A stretch of DNA of 39,629 bases from Phycisphaerales bacterium UBA1161 (GCA_002311745.1 DBZL01000019.1:1-39629), one strand, 5' to 3'; shown: positions 16,184 through 24,806, counted from the stretch's first letter. Numbers and translations are program-made. Notes: a model not told the origin generated them from the letters alone.

Positions 16184-18238
16184 ATGGGGTCTCTGGACAT
16201 CTCCAAGCTGAATTTCGACGGATTGATCGAGCGGGAATGGCTGAGCGTCAACGGCCTGGGCGGATACGCCAGCTCCACCGTCTGCGGACTCAACACGCGC
16301 AAATATCACGGCTTGCTGGTGGCGGCCATGTCGCCGCCGGTGCGCCGAATGGTGCTGCTGTCGCACGTGGAGGAGACGGTGATCGGCGGGAGCGGGTCGT
16401 ATCAGCTTTCGACCAACGAGTATCCGGGCGTGATTTCTCCGGAAGGATACAAGCTGCTGCGGGCGTTCAGCGCCGATCCGTTTCCGCGTTGGGCGTACCA
16501 GAGCGAGGGATTCACGCTGGAGAAGTCGGTGCGGCTGCTGCAAGGGGAGAATACGGTTTGCCTAACGTACACGCTTCTGGGCGGGGGCAAATCGGTGTGG
16601 CTGGAGGCTCGACCGCTGCTGGCGCTGCGGGGCATCCACGAATTGTCGTATCAGTGGAACGGCCGCCTGGCGGGCGAGAGCCGCCCCGACGGCCTGGTGC
16701 GCATCGCCGCCACCATCAAAACGCCGGAAATCTTCTTCGCGCACGACGGCGAGTTCCGCGCCGAGCCGTACTGGTATCTCAACGCGATTTATCGGCGCGA
16801 GCAGGACCGCGGCTACGCCGGCCTGGAAGATTTGTGGAACCCCGGAATATTCCGCTGGACGATCTCGCCCGGTCAGAGCGTGCACCTGGTCTGCTCGCCG
16901 GAACCGATTCAACTGGACCGCGTCCTCAACGAGCTGCACCGTGCGGCGGACGATCTGGACCGCCGGGCGGCTGCCGTCGCCGTGCCGGGGCTGGGACAGC
17001 GCGACCAGAACCTGGAATCGCTGTTGCGTGCGGCCTCGGCGTTCATCGTCACCCTGCCCCCGGAAGCGCCCAGTCCCGTTCACGTGATCGGCCAATACCC
17101 GTGGTCCCCCCCGACGGGCCGGGCCGCGCTGATGGCGTTCGCGGGACTCTTCCTGGTGCCCGGACGATTCGTCGAGGGCCGGCGGCTGCTGGTCTCCCTG
17201 GCCGCGGGCATGCAAAACGGCCTGATCGCCAGCGAGTTTCCCGAAACCGCCGGGGCGCCGCTGTATGGCGGCGCCGACACATCCCTGTGGTTCGTCGCGG
17301 CCGTCAATGAATATCTTCGCTACACGGATGACCAGATAACGGGGCGGGCGCTGCTGCCGGCGCTGGAAACCATCGTTCAGGAATATCGCCGCGGAACCAA
17401 GCTGGGGATCACGAGCGACGCGGACGGACTGGTGGCAACGCGCTCGCCGGGAATCGCGGCATCGTGGATGGACGGCAAGATCGGCGAGAGCATCGTCACG
17501 CCGCGCTTCGGCCGGCAGGTTGAACTCAACGCCCTGTGGTACAACGCCCTGCGAATCGTCGCGGCGTTGGCTGCCAAGTTCGACAAGGGACCGCTTGCCG
17601 AGGAATTGAGTGCCCTGGCGGAGGGCGTCAAAGCCGCCTTCAACCGCCGCTTCTGGAACGAGAAGGCTGGCTGCTGCTTCGACGTGGTCGAAGACGACGC
17701 TCAAGACGCGTCGATCCGCCCGAATCAACTCCTGGCCCTGAGCCTGGCGCATCCGGTGCTGATCGAGGATCGGCACGCCGCGATGCTCAAAACGGTGATC
17801 GGCGAATTGCTCACGCCCATGGGACTGCGCACGCTGTCGCCGCGCGACCCGGCCTACCAGGGGCGGTACGAAGGCAGCGTCGTCTCCCGCGAACGCGCCC
17901 AGCACCAGGGCTCGGCCTATCCGTGGCTGCTGGGCCATCTGGGCACGGCGGCGATGCGCGTCTACGGCCGCAACGAACAATGTCTGGCCCGCATCCGCCA
18001 GTGGCTCGATCCGTGCCTGCAATACCTGCAATCGGATGGGGTCGGATACATCGGCGAGCTGTTCGACGGCAACGAGCCGCAGCGCTCCGGCGGCGCCATC
18101 GCCTCGGCCCTATCCGTCGCCGAAATTCTCCGCTGCTACACGCAGGAAGTTCTGGGCATTGAAGCCGCCCCGCATGGGCCGATCCGCATTCCGCCCATGC
18201 CCAGCAGTTCGCCCCTGCCCACGGGCCAGCCGAAGTAG
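16184..18238 (+). CDS. amylo-alpha-1,6-glucosidase / glycogen debranching-type enzyme
   Basis: 684 residues. The N-terminal domain starts with the family hallmark GLGGYASSTVCGLNTRKYHG. The C-terminal (alpha/alpha)6 barrel has SWMDGKIGESIVTPRFGRQ, VELNALWYNAL and AYPWLLGHLGTA, as in GDE_C (GH133-like) proteins that cleave alpha-1,6 branches of glycogen. The Asp of SWMDGK is the expected active-site neighbour. ATG 16184 has a strong GGAGG 7 nt upstream. The 214 bp before it hold no other gene. It converges on the first PEP-CTERM gene 57 nt away, and its last 18 codons are copied at 29908-29961. Confidence 0.9.
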   Translation: MGSLDISKLNFDGLIEREWLSVNGLGGYASSTVCGLNTRKYHGLLVAAMSPPVRRMVLLSHVEETVIGGSGSYQLSTNEYPGVISPEGYKLLRAFSADPFPRWAYQSEGFTLEKSVRLLQGENTVCLTYTLLGGGKSVWLEARPLLALRGIHELSYQWNGRLAGESRPDGLVRIAATIKTPEIFFAHDGEFRAEPYWYLNAIYRREQDRGYAGLEDLWNPGIFRWTISPGQSVHLVCSPEPIQLDRVLNELHRAADDLDRRAAAVAVPGLGQRDQNLESLLRAASAFIVTLPPEAPSPVHVIGQYPWSPPTGRAALMAFAGLFLVPGRFVEGRRLLVSLAAGMQNGLIASEFPETAGAPLYGGADTSLWFVAAVNEYLRYTDDQITGRALLPALETIVQEYRRGTKLGITSDADGLVATRSPGIAASWMDGKIGESIVTPRFGRQVELNALWYNALRIVAALAAKFDKGPLAEELSALAEGVKAAFNRRFWNEKAGCCFDVVEDDAQDASIRPNQLLALSLAHPVLIEDRHAAMLKTVIGELLTPMGLRTLSPRDPAYQGRYEGSVVSRERAQHQGSAYPWLLGHLGTAAMRVYGRNEQCLARIRQWLDPCLQYLQSDGVGYIGELFDGNEPQRSGGAIASALSVAEILRCYTQEVLGIEAAPHGPIRIPPMPSSSPLPTGQPK

Positions 18239-18261
18239 CCCCCGGCGGCGCGGCCGCGGGA

Positions 18262-18293
18262 AATCCGAATGACGAAATCCGAATGGCGAATCA
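18262..18293. repeat. short intergenic repeat, copy 2
   Basis: ATCCGAATGACGAA followed by ATCCGAATGGCGAA. It matches the reverse complement of the element at 1-22 and lies between two convergent gene ends. Confidence 0.4.
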
Positions 18294-18295
18294 GT

Positions 18296-18925
18296 TCAGT
18301 TCCGCCGCCGGCCGAGCAGTAAGGTTCCTCCTGCTAGAACCAATAGGGAAAACATGGCCGGTTCGGGGACAGCGACCTGGATGTTCCATGAGCCAGAATT
18401 ATCATCGTAATTGTCATCATTGACCCCAAGTTGAAGTTGCGTGCCTCCGGCCGGAACGGTAAACGTCCCCCAATCGCCAATCCCAAACGGTGTACCTACA
18501 ATTTCCCCACTACTATTGGCAAATGTTCCCACCAACTCCCCAGCATAAATGGGATAGGTTGAAGGGTCCATGTAATAGCTTGGTGCAGGGGGGTAGTTAC
18601 CTGTGAGATTGTTTAAGGCAAACCCTGGGACGCCAGCTGCATCGTAGGCCGGGGCATAGAAAGCAATCGCTATATCCCCACTCAGGTAACTAATTGTCAG
18701 GTTGTCTCCGGCAGAAAAAGGCAAGCCGTTTGCCGCGCTGACTACGGTCGGGGCTGCTTCTTCACCATAGCAATACTGATATGCCGTATTGAGGCCGTTG
18801 TTTACCCACAACCACGGCCCGGTAAGAGCGCCGACCGTTACGGCGACACTGGTGTTCTGAGCCGATGCGATGCCGGCCGGCAAAGCCAATAATGCGATAA
18901 TGACCGATGGTGATACTATTTTCAT
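18296..18925 (-). CDS. PEP-CTERM protein with LecA/PA-IL-like lectin fold (array member 1)
   Basis: 209 residues from ATG 18925 (AGGAGAA 7 nt upstream). It has a signal peptide ending at about residue 22 (PAGIASAQ). The central domain has GELVGTFANSSGEIVG, GTFTVPAGGTQLQLGVND and DDNSGSWNIQV, resembling the galactose-binding lectin LecA (PA-IL), whose C-terminus has a similar NNSGSFSV segment. The C-terminal sorting signal is VPEPAMFSLLVLAGGTLLL plus GRRRN, recognised by an exosortase that anchors the protein to the cell surface. It is a clear paralogue of the gene at 30714-31439. Sugar binding is inferred, not shown. Confidence 0.85.
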   Translation of the reverse strand: MKIVSPSVIIALLALPAGIASAQNTSVAVTVGALTGPWLWVNNGLNTAYQYCYGEEAAPTVVSAANGLPFSAGDNLTISYLSGDIAIAFYAPAYDAAGVPGFALNNLTGNYPPAPSYYMDPSTYPIYAGELVGTFANSSGEIVGTPFGIGDWGTFTVPAGGTQLQLGVNDDNYDDNSGSWNIQVAVPEPAMFSLLVLAGGTLLLGRRRN

Positions 18926-18985
18926 GATACGTTCTCCTATTGGATAGTTGATTTGTTTAGTGAATGTAATATCCACTGTTCTCTG

Positions 18986-19162
18986 CTAGCCGTCTGTGGT
19001 TAAACGCAGAACCGTTACGCCGCGGGTTACCGCGGTGGCGGCGCTGCCAGTGAGCGTTAGCCCTGCCGTGGTGGGAAAATCATTGGACGTTATTGTCTGG
19101 GCCGATGTCACGGAACCAACGACCAACGATGCCACCCCTGCAGCCAATTTGGTTCACCGCAT
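18986..19162 (-). pseudogene. decayed L-type-lectin-like exported protein, N-terminal fragment
   Basis: After GGAAGG comes ATG CGG TGA, then an open frame encoding TKLAAGVASLVVGSVTSAQ, a good signal peptide. TITSNDFPTTAGLTLTGSA and a segment ending VLRLTTDG follow, then TAG (18986-18988). The post-signal sequence resembles the first strands of legume/L-type lectin domains. A stop at codon 3 and truncation after about 30 mature residues mark it as dead; a TTG after the first stop could still start a short product. It lies directly upstream of array member 1. The 170 bp from 19163 to 19332 hold nothing recognised. Confidence 0.6.
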
Positions 19163-19332
19163 ACGCCACCTTCCTTTCTTTTTGTCAAGTGCATTGCGAA
19201 CCCAATAAACCACTCACCAAGCTCAAGATTTGCAGCCAAAAACGCTAACCAACCCGGATTGTGCGGGTGAACACGGTCGTTGCTCCTCTGAAAATGTGCC
19301 AGAGCCCGTGCCGTGGCACTACTGCGCCGTGC

Positions 19333-20034
19333 TCACTTCGCGTTCCGCCGGCGCAGCAGGAAGGTTCCTCCTGCTAAAGCCAACAGAAAAACCGAGGCCG
19401 GCTCGGGCACTATGTTAAAGTTCGTGACCGTCCAGGTATCTATTGGCTGCCATCCCCACATCTGGACCTGACATTGAGAAAGGCTCGAGGTAATGTCGCT
19501 TGGAATTGGATAAGAGATCCCGTCGACAGCGAGACCCAACGCTCCCGCGTCCGACACTTGGAACGTAATATGATATGGGGTACCGGCCACCACGTTGAAC
19601 GGGACGTAAGTCCACAACGTTGAACCAGTATTTGGTGCGGTTCGCTGGGAAATTTGAAGTTGATCTGTACTTTGGTTCTGGTAGACCATTTGCAGTTCCA
19701 GGTCTGGATAGGGCGTAGTGTTGGTCGGCCATCCTGTGGGAATCAGGCAGAGCCAAAAGCCCCCATCGTCGGCATACCGGCTGGCAAGCTGGACGTCCAA
19801 ATCGATGGTGAACGGACGAGAAAACGTTTCCAGTGTTCGGACAGGTTGGCCCTGTAGGATCACCTGGTTTGGACTGATAGTCGCAAGCTGACCCTGTGGC
19901 CCCGGCCAGTTGGCGTCGATTGGAAACGGCAGTGCTTGCCAGGTCGCCGTCTCTGCATGGATGGATGATACCCAAGCACACACGGAAAAAACGGCGAACG
20001 CGAATGGACACAAGCGAATTTTACGTATGAACAT
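19333..20034 (-). CDS. PEP-CTERM protein, concanavalin/LamG-like (array member 2)
   Basis: 233 residues from ATG 20034 (GGGAG upstream). The signal peptide ends near SSIHAETATW. The central beta-rich part (TFSRPFTIDLDVQLASRYAD, DGGFWLCLIPTGW, PYHITFQVSDAG) resembles concanavalin-like sandwich domains, weakly. The C-terminus is VPEPASVFLLALAGGTFLL plus RRRNAK, an exosortase signal. The leader upstream is shared with the mini-ORF at 36103-36399. Ligand unknown. Confidence 0.8.
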   Translation of the reverse strand: MFIRKIRLCPFAFAVFSVCAWVSSIHAETATWQALPFPIDANWPGPQGQLATISPNQVILQGQPVRTLETFSRPFTIDLDVQLASRYADDGGFWLCLIPTGWPTNTTPYPDLELQMVYQNQSTDQLQISQRTAPNTGSTLWTYVPFNVVAGTPYHITFQVSDAGALGLAVDGISYPIPSDITSSLSQCQVQMWGWQPIDTWTVTNFNIVPEPASVFLLALAGGTFLLRRRNAK

Positions 20035-20106
20035 GCTCTCTCCCTCGGGGTGTGATCCAATGGATAAACCCCGAATTCGCTTCTGCCCACGTTGCATGGA
20101 CAGAAG
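20035..20106 (-). promoter_or_regulatory. structured 5' leader, type A
   Basis: Two hairpins precede the ribosome-binding site of array member 2. One has stem CTTCTG/CAGAAG (20080-20106) and encloses the CAACG-containing loop shared with other leaders. The other has stem TCGGGG/CCCCGA next to GGGAG. The same layout recurs at 36400-36463. This may be an RNA regulatory element; no known family is recognised. The remaining intergenic bases to 20268 hold nothing further. Confidence 0.5.
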
Positions 20107-20268
20107 CCCCATTACCCCACGCGGTATGTCGAGTCATCGAAAAACGGCGCGTGTGCCGTACCCGGCCGATGACTCCCCAGCTCGCATACTGCCCTTTTGG
20201 CGTCCCTAGGAAGAAATGAGGGCAAAAACTGGGAACGCTTCCAGCCGCTCGCTGGCCGCGCTCTTCCC

Positions 20269-20322
20269 GGTCCTCAACGAGCTCCGCCGGGAAGGGCGCG
20301 ACCTCATTTCATGGAGCTTCGC
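20269..20322 (-). repeat. ECF-sigma-like relic, copy a
   Basis: On the minus strand this reads EAP, then TGA, then NEVAPF-like sequence. By hand alignment it matches 42 of 54 bases of the ECF sigma gene at 35737-35790 (GEAPWEQMSPFLEEAVED). It lies just downstream of the PEP-CTERM tail of array member 3. Confidence 0.6.
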
Positions 20323-20344
20323 ACCAACCCATTGCCAAGGTCGG

Positions 20345-21100
20345 TCACGCACTGCATCCGCCCCGCGCCTCGTTGTGGCGCCGGCGCAGCAGTAAGGTTC
20401 CTCCCGCTAAAGCCAACAGGGACAACGAGGCCGGTTCGGGAACCGCTATGGAGACATCATCCAGGGCGAAGTCATTCGGAAACGCGTCGAGGTCCGCATC
20501 TCGGATGGAGATGGTTGCCGTGGTGTTTGTTCCCGTGTTCCACGTTGCTCCGAACTGTTGCCAGTTGGGAACGCCGAATGCGACGGTGTATTGGGAACCG
20601 ACGCCAACGCCATTCACGAAGAATTGCAGGAGAGAGTGGACGCCGGTCTGGGTGTAGTCGTACGGATAGAGGTCCGAGGCCCAACCACTCAGTTGAAGGT
20701 TGGTGTTCGGTGTCAAGCCGGCGAATGCTTCTCGCCAGACATCACGGCCCGCTACGGTTGCGCCGTTGACCAGCAGAGAGAAATTGTCTGCCGACGGTGA
20801 ATGGTCATACCAAGCAGGCGGACTGAGAAAGGCCAGGTTCCATGCGTTGGGGTTGGCGCTGACGTTGTATTCACCTTCGCTGCTGTTGATCGTGGTGAAG
20901 GTGTAATCGCTCGCAAAGCCGGTATTGCCGAGGCTGAAATCGCCGTTGACAACCAGATTCTGCGCCGACAACCCTTGGGCAAGCGAGAAGAAACAAACCG
21001 GGGCCACGGCGGCGGCGAGAATGGCTGGCCGTTTTCGCCGCGTCAGTCCTCGTCCCGTGCACGTCGCCGCCAGCCGGGGGCAAATGGTAGGTATTAACAT
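20345..21100 (-). CDS. PEP-CTERM protein with jelly-roll-like domain (array member 3)
   Basis: 251 residues from ATG 21100 (AGGAGAG 3-4 nt upstream). An Arg-rich N-region precedes a signal peptide ending LAQGLSAQ. The mature part begins NLVVNGDFSLGNTGFASDY, typical of galactose-binding-like jelly-roll domains of exported proteins, and ends DFALDDVSIAVPEPASLSLL with LALAGGTLLLRRRHNEARGGCSA. The Arg cluster is followed by an extra HNEARGGCSA shared with member 4, so the 3' ends were copied together. The start NxxVNGDF..GN.GF.SDY is shared with member 9, suggesting a common domain ancestor. Confidence 0.82.
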   Translation of the reverse strand: MLIPTICPRLAATCTGRGLTRRKRPAILAAAVAPVCFFSLAQGLSAQNLVVNGDFSLGNTGFASDYTFTTINSSEGEYNVSANPNAWNLAFLSPPAWYDHSPSADNFSLLVNGATVAGRDVWREAFAGLTPNTNLQLSGWASDLYPYDYTQTGVHSLLQFFVNGVGVGSQYTVAFGVPNWQQFGATWNTGTNTTATISIRDADLDAFPNDFALDDVSIAVPEPASLSLLALAGGTLLLRRRHNEARGGCSA

Positions 21101-21113
21101 GATCTCTCCTTTC

Positions 21114-21128
21114 AGGTGAACAGTTTCC
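21114..21128 (-). promoter_or_regulatory. leader box (GGAAACTGTTCACCT variant)
   Basis: Variant of the box that precedes four other starts in the array by exactly 18 nt; here it is 14 nt upstream of ATG 21100. The rest of this leader (to about 21170) matches the one upstream of array member 10. Confidence 0.45.
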
Positions 21129-21214
21129 AGATTTCGTCACGCTGCGATGGCGCGCGGTTCAGCTCCGCCGCCGTTGGCGTCAGCGGCCGGCCGTTCGCCG
21201 GCCGTGCCATTCCC

Positions 21215-21268
21215 GGTCCTCAACGATCTCCGCCAGGAAGGGCGCGATCTCATTTCATGGAGCCTCGC
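21215..21268 (-). repeat. ECF-sigma-like relic, copy b
   Basis: Same element as at 20269-20322. The minus strand reads GEAP, stop, NEIAPFLAEIVEDRE. It lies between the leader of member 3 and the tail of member 4 and is preceded by the recurring CGGTTCAGCTCCGCCGCCG stretch. Confidence 0.6.
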
Positions 21269-21290
21269 CCGGACCCATCGTCAGGGTCGG

Positions 21291-22106
21291 TCATGCGCTG
21301 CATCCGCCCCGCGCCTCGTTGTGGCGCCGGCGGCGCAGCAGTAAGGTTCCTCCCGCTAAAGCCAACAGGGAAAACGAGGCCGGCTCGGGCACGGTCTCCG
21401 GCACGTTCAGGTCAACGGAGAATGCTCCGGTGTTGTTCTCCCAATCGAAACCGTCCATAGTGCCCAGATAGAGGCGGGTTGCGCCCGCGGGAACCGTGAA
21501 TTGCTGAACGACTTTCCCGCTGGTCATTCCGTCGCCGATGAAGAATGGCTGATACAGCAGCGGCGAGAGCGTTAGGAAATTAAGACCCAGGGCATTCGGA
21601 TGGCTCCCGGTCGGCGAGAAATCAAGCGGAGGGGGGGGCGTCGGGTCGCCCGTGTCCGGTCGGCCGCTGCCGAGAAATACGCCTACCAGCGAGTCGATCG
21701 GCGCGTACATGTCGGCGATCCCGTTTTCCGGCTGCGGCGAATCGCCCGGATTGCCGTCCAGATGCCCAAGGATGGAGTTGGGTGCGCCATCGGGCGGGTC
21801 GTTGGGGGTGTCACCGTCGTAATTGACCAAACCGGTCACATTCGAAAAGGTGATAACGTCGCCCGCCTGCGGCACCCAGGACGGCACCAGAACCGGTGAT
21901 TGAGCGGGCGCCACATCATCATACGACGCGGTCGATCCGTCAGGCATGCCCGCCAGATAGGGATCGGACGTACCGGGAACCACGATCCCAGGTATCGTGC
22001 CGGCCCACGCACTCAAGGCACCGGACAAAACCACACCCGCGATCAGCTTGGAATATTTGCAATAGCGCGCGAACGGGAACTTAGTAGAAACATGAATTGT
22101 GTCCAT
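21291..22106 (-). CDS. PEP-CTERM protein, LecA-like C-terminal domain (array member 4)
   Basis: 271 residues from ATG 22106 (GGGAG upstream). The signal peptide ends ALSAWAG. The middle is Pro/Asp-rich. The segment FTVPAGATRLYLGTMDG followed by DWENNTGAFSVDL resembles the end of LecA-type sugar-binding domains, as in members 1 and 10 but more distant. The sorting signal is VPEPASFSLLALAGGTLLL plus RRRRHNEARGGCSA, with the same post-Arg extension as member 3. Function is inferred as surface carbohydrate binding. Confidence 0.8.
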   Translation of the reverse strand: MDTIHVSTKFPFARYCKYSKLIAGVVLSGALSAWAGTIPGIVVPGTSDPYLAGMPDGSTASYDDVAPAQSPVLVPSWVPQAGDVITFSNVTGLVNYDGDTPNDPPDGAPNSILGHLDGNPGDSPQPENGIADMYAPIDSLVGVFLGSGRPDTGDPTPPPPLDFSPTGSHPNALGLNFLTLSPLLYQPFFIGDGMTSGKVVQQFTVPAGATRLYLGTMDGFDWENNTGAFSVDLNVPETVPEPASFSLLALAGGTLLLRRRRHNEARGGCSA

Positions 22107-22226
22107 CGCAATCTCCCTTCTTAAAGCCTTAGAGCGTGTCATGAACTTTGACGTTCACCCATCGCAAACGAAGAACGAAGCTGAGCCGCTTCCTGCGCGC
22201 CTCCCTCCCGCCGTTTTTATTCATGG

Positions 22227-23333
22227 TCATGGACTGGCAGTCTCTTGGGCCGCAGTAACAGGCCGACGCCGGCGCAGCAGGAAGGTTCCTCCCGCTAAAA
22301 CCAACAGGGAAAGCGTTCCCGGCTCGGGCACGCCGACCATATATAGGTACTGAACACTATCCATATTACCGGAGATCAGCGTAGGGGCACCGCTGCCGGT
22401 GTAGGCGTAGACATACCCGTTTACGTCACTGGCTTCGTATATTCCGGTACCGTAGTAAAGCGTGGTGTTACCGTCTGCAACCATTGCGGGGATATCGTTG
22501 GAGGCCATCAAAACGCTGTGCCAGGCTTCCGAGGAGTCCAGATATGCAAGCTTGCCGTTCTCGTAGCCCAGGTACAGCCGGTCTTGGAAGGGCTCCACTT
22601 GGTGGATGGACCATCCGTAGAAGTTATCGTTATCGTCAGAGAGAACAGCCGACCAAGTGACGCCATCGGTGGAACCGTAAAGGGACCCGTTTAACGCCGC
22701 ACCGTATAATTTGTTGTTGAACTCCGCGAAGTCATAAACGCAACTGCCGCCTTTCTCAGCGTCGAACTGGAGCTTGGTCCCGTCGAAATGTGCGAATTCA
22801 TCGGCATCATGTCCGCCCAGCTGGAGATACCCATACGAGGAGCTATACATCGCCCCGATTCCGTATTGGAAGACGGGATTGGCACTGTTATGGGGTACAA
22901 CAGTACCGACGTAGCTGAAGTTGTTCGCGCTCGCATCATAGCGATACAGCTTGCCCCCGTTGGCGAATGACTCGTTACCGGTGCCGGCATATAGCTGACC
23001 GTTGTAGACTGCGATGCGGACGTCCTGGTCCAAGTTGTCCCCAACGGCCGTCCATGAAGTGCCACCGTTGTACCGCCATACCCGGCCACTGGCCAAAGAA
23101 CTGCTAGATTCGGTGGAGGCGTACAGGCTCCCATCAAACTGGACAATGTTCAGGACCGCATAGTCGAGCCCGGGGGAGATGGCAGTCCAATTAGTCCCGC
23201 CCTGATAGGCGTAGACCTTACCCTGTCCCCCCTCAGATGTTCCTGCATAAAGCTGCTGTGCCGATGCCTCCGTAGATGCAAACGCAAGCATAGAGCCCAA
23301 CACAACCAAGCCGGCGAACAATGATCGCGTCAT
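22227..23333 (-). CDS. PEP-CTERM beta-propeller protein (array member 5)
   Basis: 368 residues from ATG 23333 (AAGGGA upstream). The signal peptide ends STEASAQ. Repeated blades share patterns such as LYAGTSEGGQGKVYAYQGG, SLYASTES, GRVWRYNGGTSWTAVGDN and LYGSTDGVTWSAV, indicating a beta-propeller of six or seven blades. The sorting signal is VPEPGTLSLLVLAGGTFLL plus RRRR with a short tail. An in-frame ATG 99 nt upstream (23432) also has a ribosome-binding site, but the intervening DNA carries the conserved leader box, so it is taken as untranslated. It is a recent tandem duplicate of member 6. Confidence 0.87.
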   Translation of the reverse strand: MTRSLFAGLVVLGSMLAFASTEASAQQLYAGTSEGGQGKVYAYQGGTNWTAISPGLDYAVLNIVQFDGSLYASTESSSSLASGRVWRYNGGTSWTAVGDNLDQDVRIAVYNGQLYAGTGNESFANGGKLYRYDASANNFSYVGTVVPHNSANPVFQYGIGAMYSSSYGYLQLGGHDADEFAHFDGTKLQFDAEKGGSCVYDFAEFNNKLYGAALNGSLYGSTDGVTWSAVLSDDNDNFYGWSIHQVEPFQDRLYLGYENGKLAYLDSSEAWHSVLMASNDIPAMVADGNTTLYYGTGIYEASDVNGYVYAYTGSGAPTLISGNMDSVQYLYMVGVPEPGTLSLLVLAGGTFLLRRRRPVTAAQETASP

Positions 23334-23350
23334 GGTTTTTCCCTTCGCGT

Positions 23351-23367
23351 GAGTTAAACAGTTTCCC
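23351..23367 (-). promoter_or_regulatory. leader box GGGAAACTGTTTAACTC
   Basis: Exact copy of the 17-nt box located 18 nt before the signal-peptide ATG of member 5. The same box and spacing occur before member 6, member 8 (two or three changes) and the pseudogene at 31556-31612. Confidence 0.55.
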
Positions 23368-23484
23368 GCCGTCGCCAACTCGACAACTCCAACATTCCGC
23401 AGCGAGATTCCTTTGGAAAATGGCGTGTTCATGGCTTGTGCTCCTTTCCCGTTGTGAAGGCCAAAAGCATCGCGCGCACGTTCG

Positions 23485-24543
23485 CTAATGCGCCGCGCGC
23501 CGCCGGCGCAGCAGCAAGGTTCCTCCCGCTAAAGCCAACAGGGAAAGCGTTCCCGGCTCGGGCACGCCGACCATATACAGGTACTGAACACTACCGATAT
23601 CGTCGGAGATCAGCGTAGGGTCGCCACTCCCCGTATAAGCGTAGACATACCCGTTTGTGCTGGCTTCGGCTTGTCCGGTACCGTAGTAAAGTGTGGTGTT
23701 ACCGTCTGCAAGCATTGCGGGGATATCCTTGGAGGCCTTCAAAACGCTGTGCCAGACTTCCGAAGAGTCCAGGTATGCAAGCTCCCCGTCTTCGTAGGCC
23801 AGGTACAACCGGTCTTGGAAGGGCGCCACTTGGTGGATGGACGCACCGTAATCGCCATTGTCGCTAGAGAGAACAGTTGACCAAGTGATGCCGTCGGTGG
23901 AACCGTAAAGGTGCCCAACATACGCCGCGGCGTATAATTTCTTATTGAACTCCGCGTAGTCATAAATGCAGCTGCCGCCCTCGGGATTCTCCTCAACGTC
24001 GAACGTAAGCTTGGTCCCGTCGAAATGTGCGAGATCATCGCACTCAATTCCGCCGAGCTGGAGATACCCATAGGAGGAGCTGTACATCGCCCCGATTCCG
24101 TACGTCATAAGGGGTACAGTACCCACATAACTGAAGTTTTTGGCGCTCGCATCATAGCGATACAGCTTGGGCGCGTTGCTAGCGGTGCCGGCATATAGCT
24201 GACCGTTGTAGACTGCCATGCGAACGTCCTGGTCCAAGTTGTCCGCAACGACCGTCCATGAAGTGCCGCCGTTGTACCGCCATACCCGGCCACTGGTTAA
24301 ATAGCTGCTAGATTTGGTGGAAGCGTAGAGGCTCCCATCAAACTGGACAATGCTCAGGACCGCATAGTCGAGCCCGGTGGCGGGGGAGATGGCAGTCCAT
24401 GTGGTCGCGCCCTGATAGGCGTAGACCTTACCCTGCCCATTTTCACATGTTCCTGCATAAAGCTGCTGTGCCGATGCCTCCGTAGATGCAAACGCAAGCA
24501 TAGAGCCCAACACAACCAAACCGGCGAACAATGATCGCGTCAT
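23485..24543 (-). CDS. PEP-CTERM beta-propeller protein (array member 6)
   Basis: 352 residues from ATG 24543 (GGGAG 6-7 nt upstream). It is closely similar to member 5 along its whole length, including the leader, with small in-frame gaps (for example the stretch GNESFANGG is missing). It has the same signal peptide and propeller blades; its tail is VPEPGTLSLLALAGGTLLL plus RRRRAAH. As with member 5, a longer start at 24642 is possible but covers the conserved leader. Surface-exposed propeller; ligand unknown. Confidence 0.87.
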   Translation of the reverse strand: MTRSLFAGLVVLGSMLAFASTEASAQQLYAGTCENGQGKVYAYQGATTWTAISPATGLDYAVLSIVQFDGSLYASTKSSSYLTSGRVWRYNGGTSWTVVADNLDQDVRMAVYNGQLYAGTASNAPKLYRYDASAKNFSYVGTVPLMTYGIGAMYSSSYGYLQLGGIECDDLAHFDGTKLTFDVEENPEGGSCIYDYAEFNKKLYAAAYVGHLYGSTDGITWSTVLSSDNGDYGASIHQVAPFQDRLYLAYEDGELAYLDSSEVWHSVLKASKDIPAMLADGNTTLYYGTGQAEASTNGYVYAYTGSGDPTLISDDIGSVQYLYMVGVPEPGTLSLLALAGGTLLLRRRRAAH

Positions 24544-24560
24544 GGTTTCTCCCTTCGCGC

Positions 24561-24577
24561 GAGTTAAACAGTTTCCC
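24561..24577 (-). promoter_or_regulatory. leader box GGGAAACTGTTTAACTC
   Basis: Identical to the box upstream of member 5 and again 18 nt from the start codon of member 6. Confidence 0.55.
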
Positions 24578-24768
24578 GCCGTCGCCAACTCGACAACTCC
24601 AACATTCCGCAGCGAGATTCCTTTGGAAAATGGCGTATTCATGGCTTGTGCTCCTTTTTCTTTTGCCTTCTCACGCTCAATTCGCCATGCAGCCGTCGCT
24701 CCTACCCCGGCGTCTTAATGTCACCAGGGCGCCCAGGACCAGCCGCGACAGCCTGGGGGGCATTAGCC

Positions 24769-24784
24769 ACGGAGCTTGCTCCGT
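24769..24784 (-). terminator. hairpin after array member 7
   Basis: ACGGAGC-TT-GCTCCGT forms a 7-bp perfect stem about 25 nt beyond the member 7 stop on the minus strand. No T-run follows, so it is a possible terminator only. The rest of 24643-24806 holds the AGCTCCGCC stretch recurring in the array and no gene. Confidence 0.4.
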
Positions 24785-24806
24785 CGTAGCAAGCGCTGCG
24801 CGCGGT

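Noticed and set aside
18996..19208. Plus-strand 70-codon open frame
   Set aside because: It lies opposite the minus-strand lectin-like pseudogene, whose signal peptide and lectin-like strands make the minus reading more sensible.
23334..23432. 33-residue N-terminal extension of the propeller proteins (also 24544-24642)
   Set aside because: Both starts have ribosome-binding sites. However, the extension covers the conserved leader box, which occurs at the same 18-nt spacing before unrelated genes, and the internal ATG gives a clean signal peptide.
24677..24780. Possible decayed PEP-CTERM tail (LSRLVLGALVTLRRRG on the minus strand)
   Set aside because: It resembles array tails in protein pattern, but the DNA does not match the conserved tail and there is no associated body; too weak to call.
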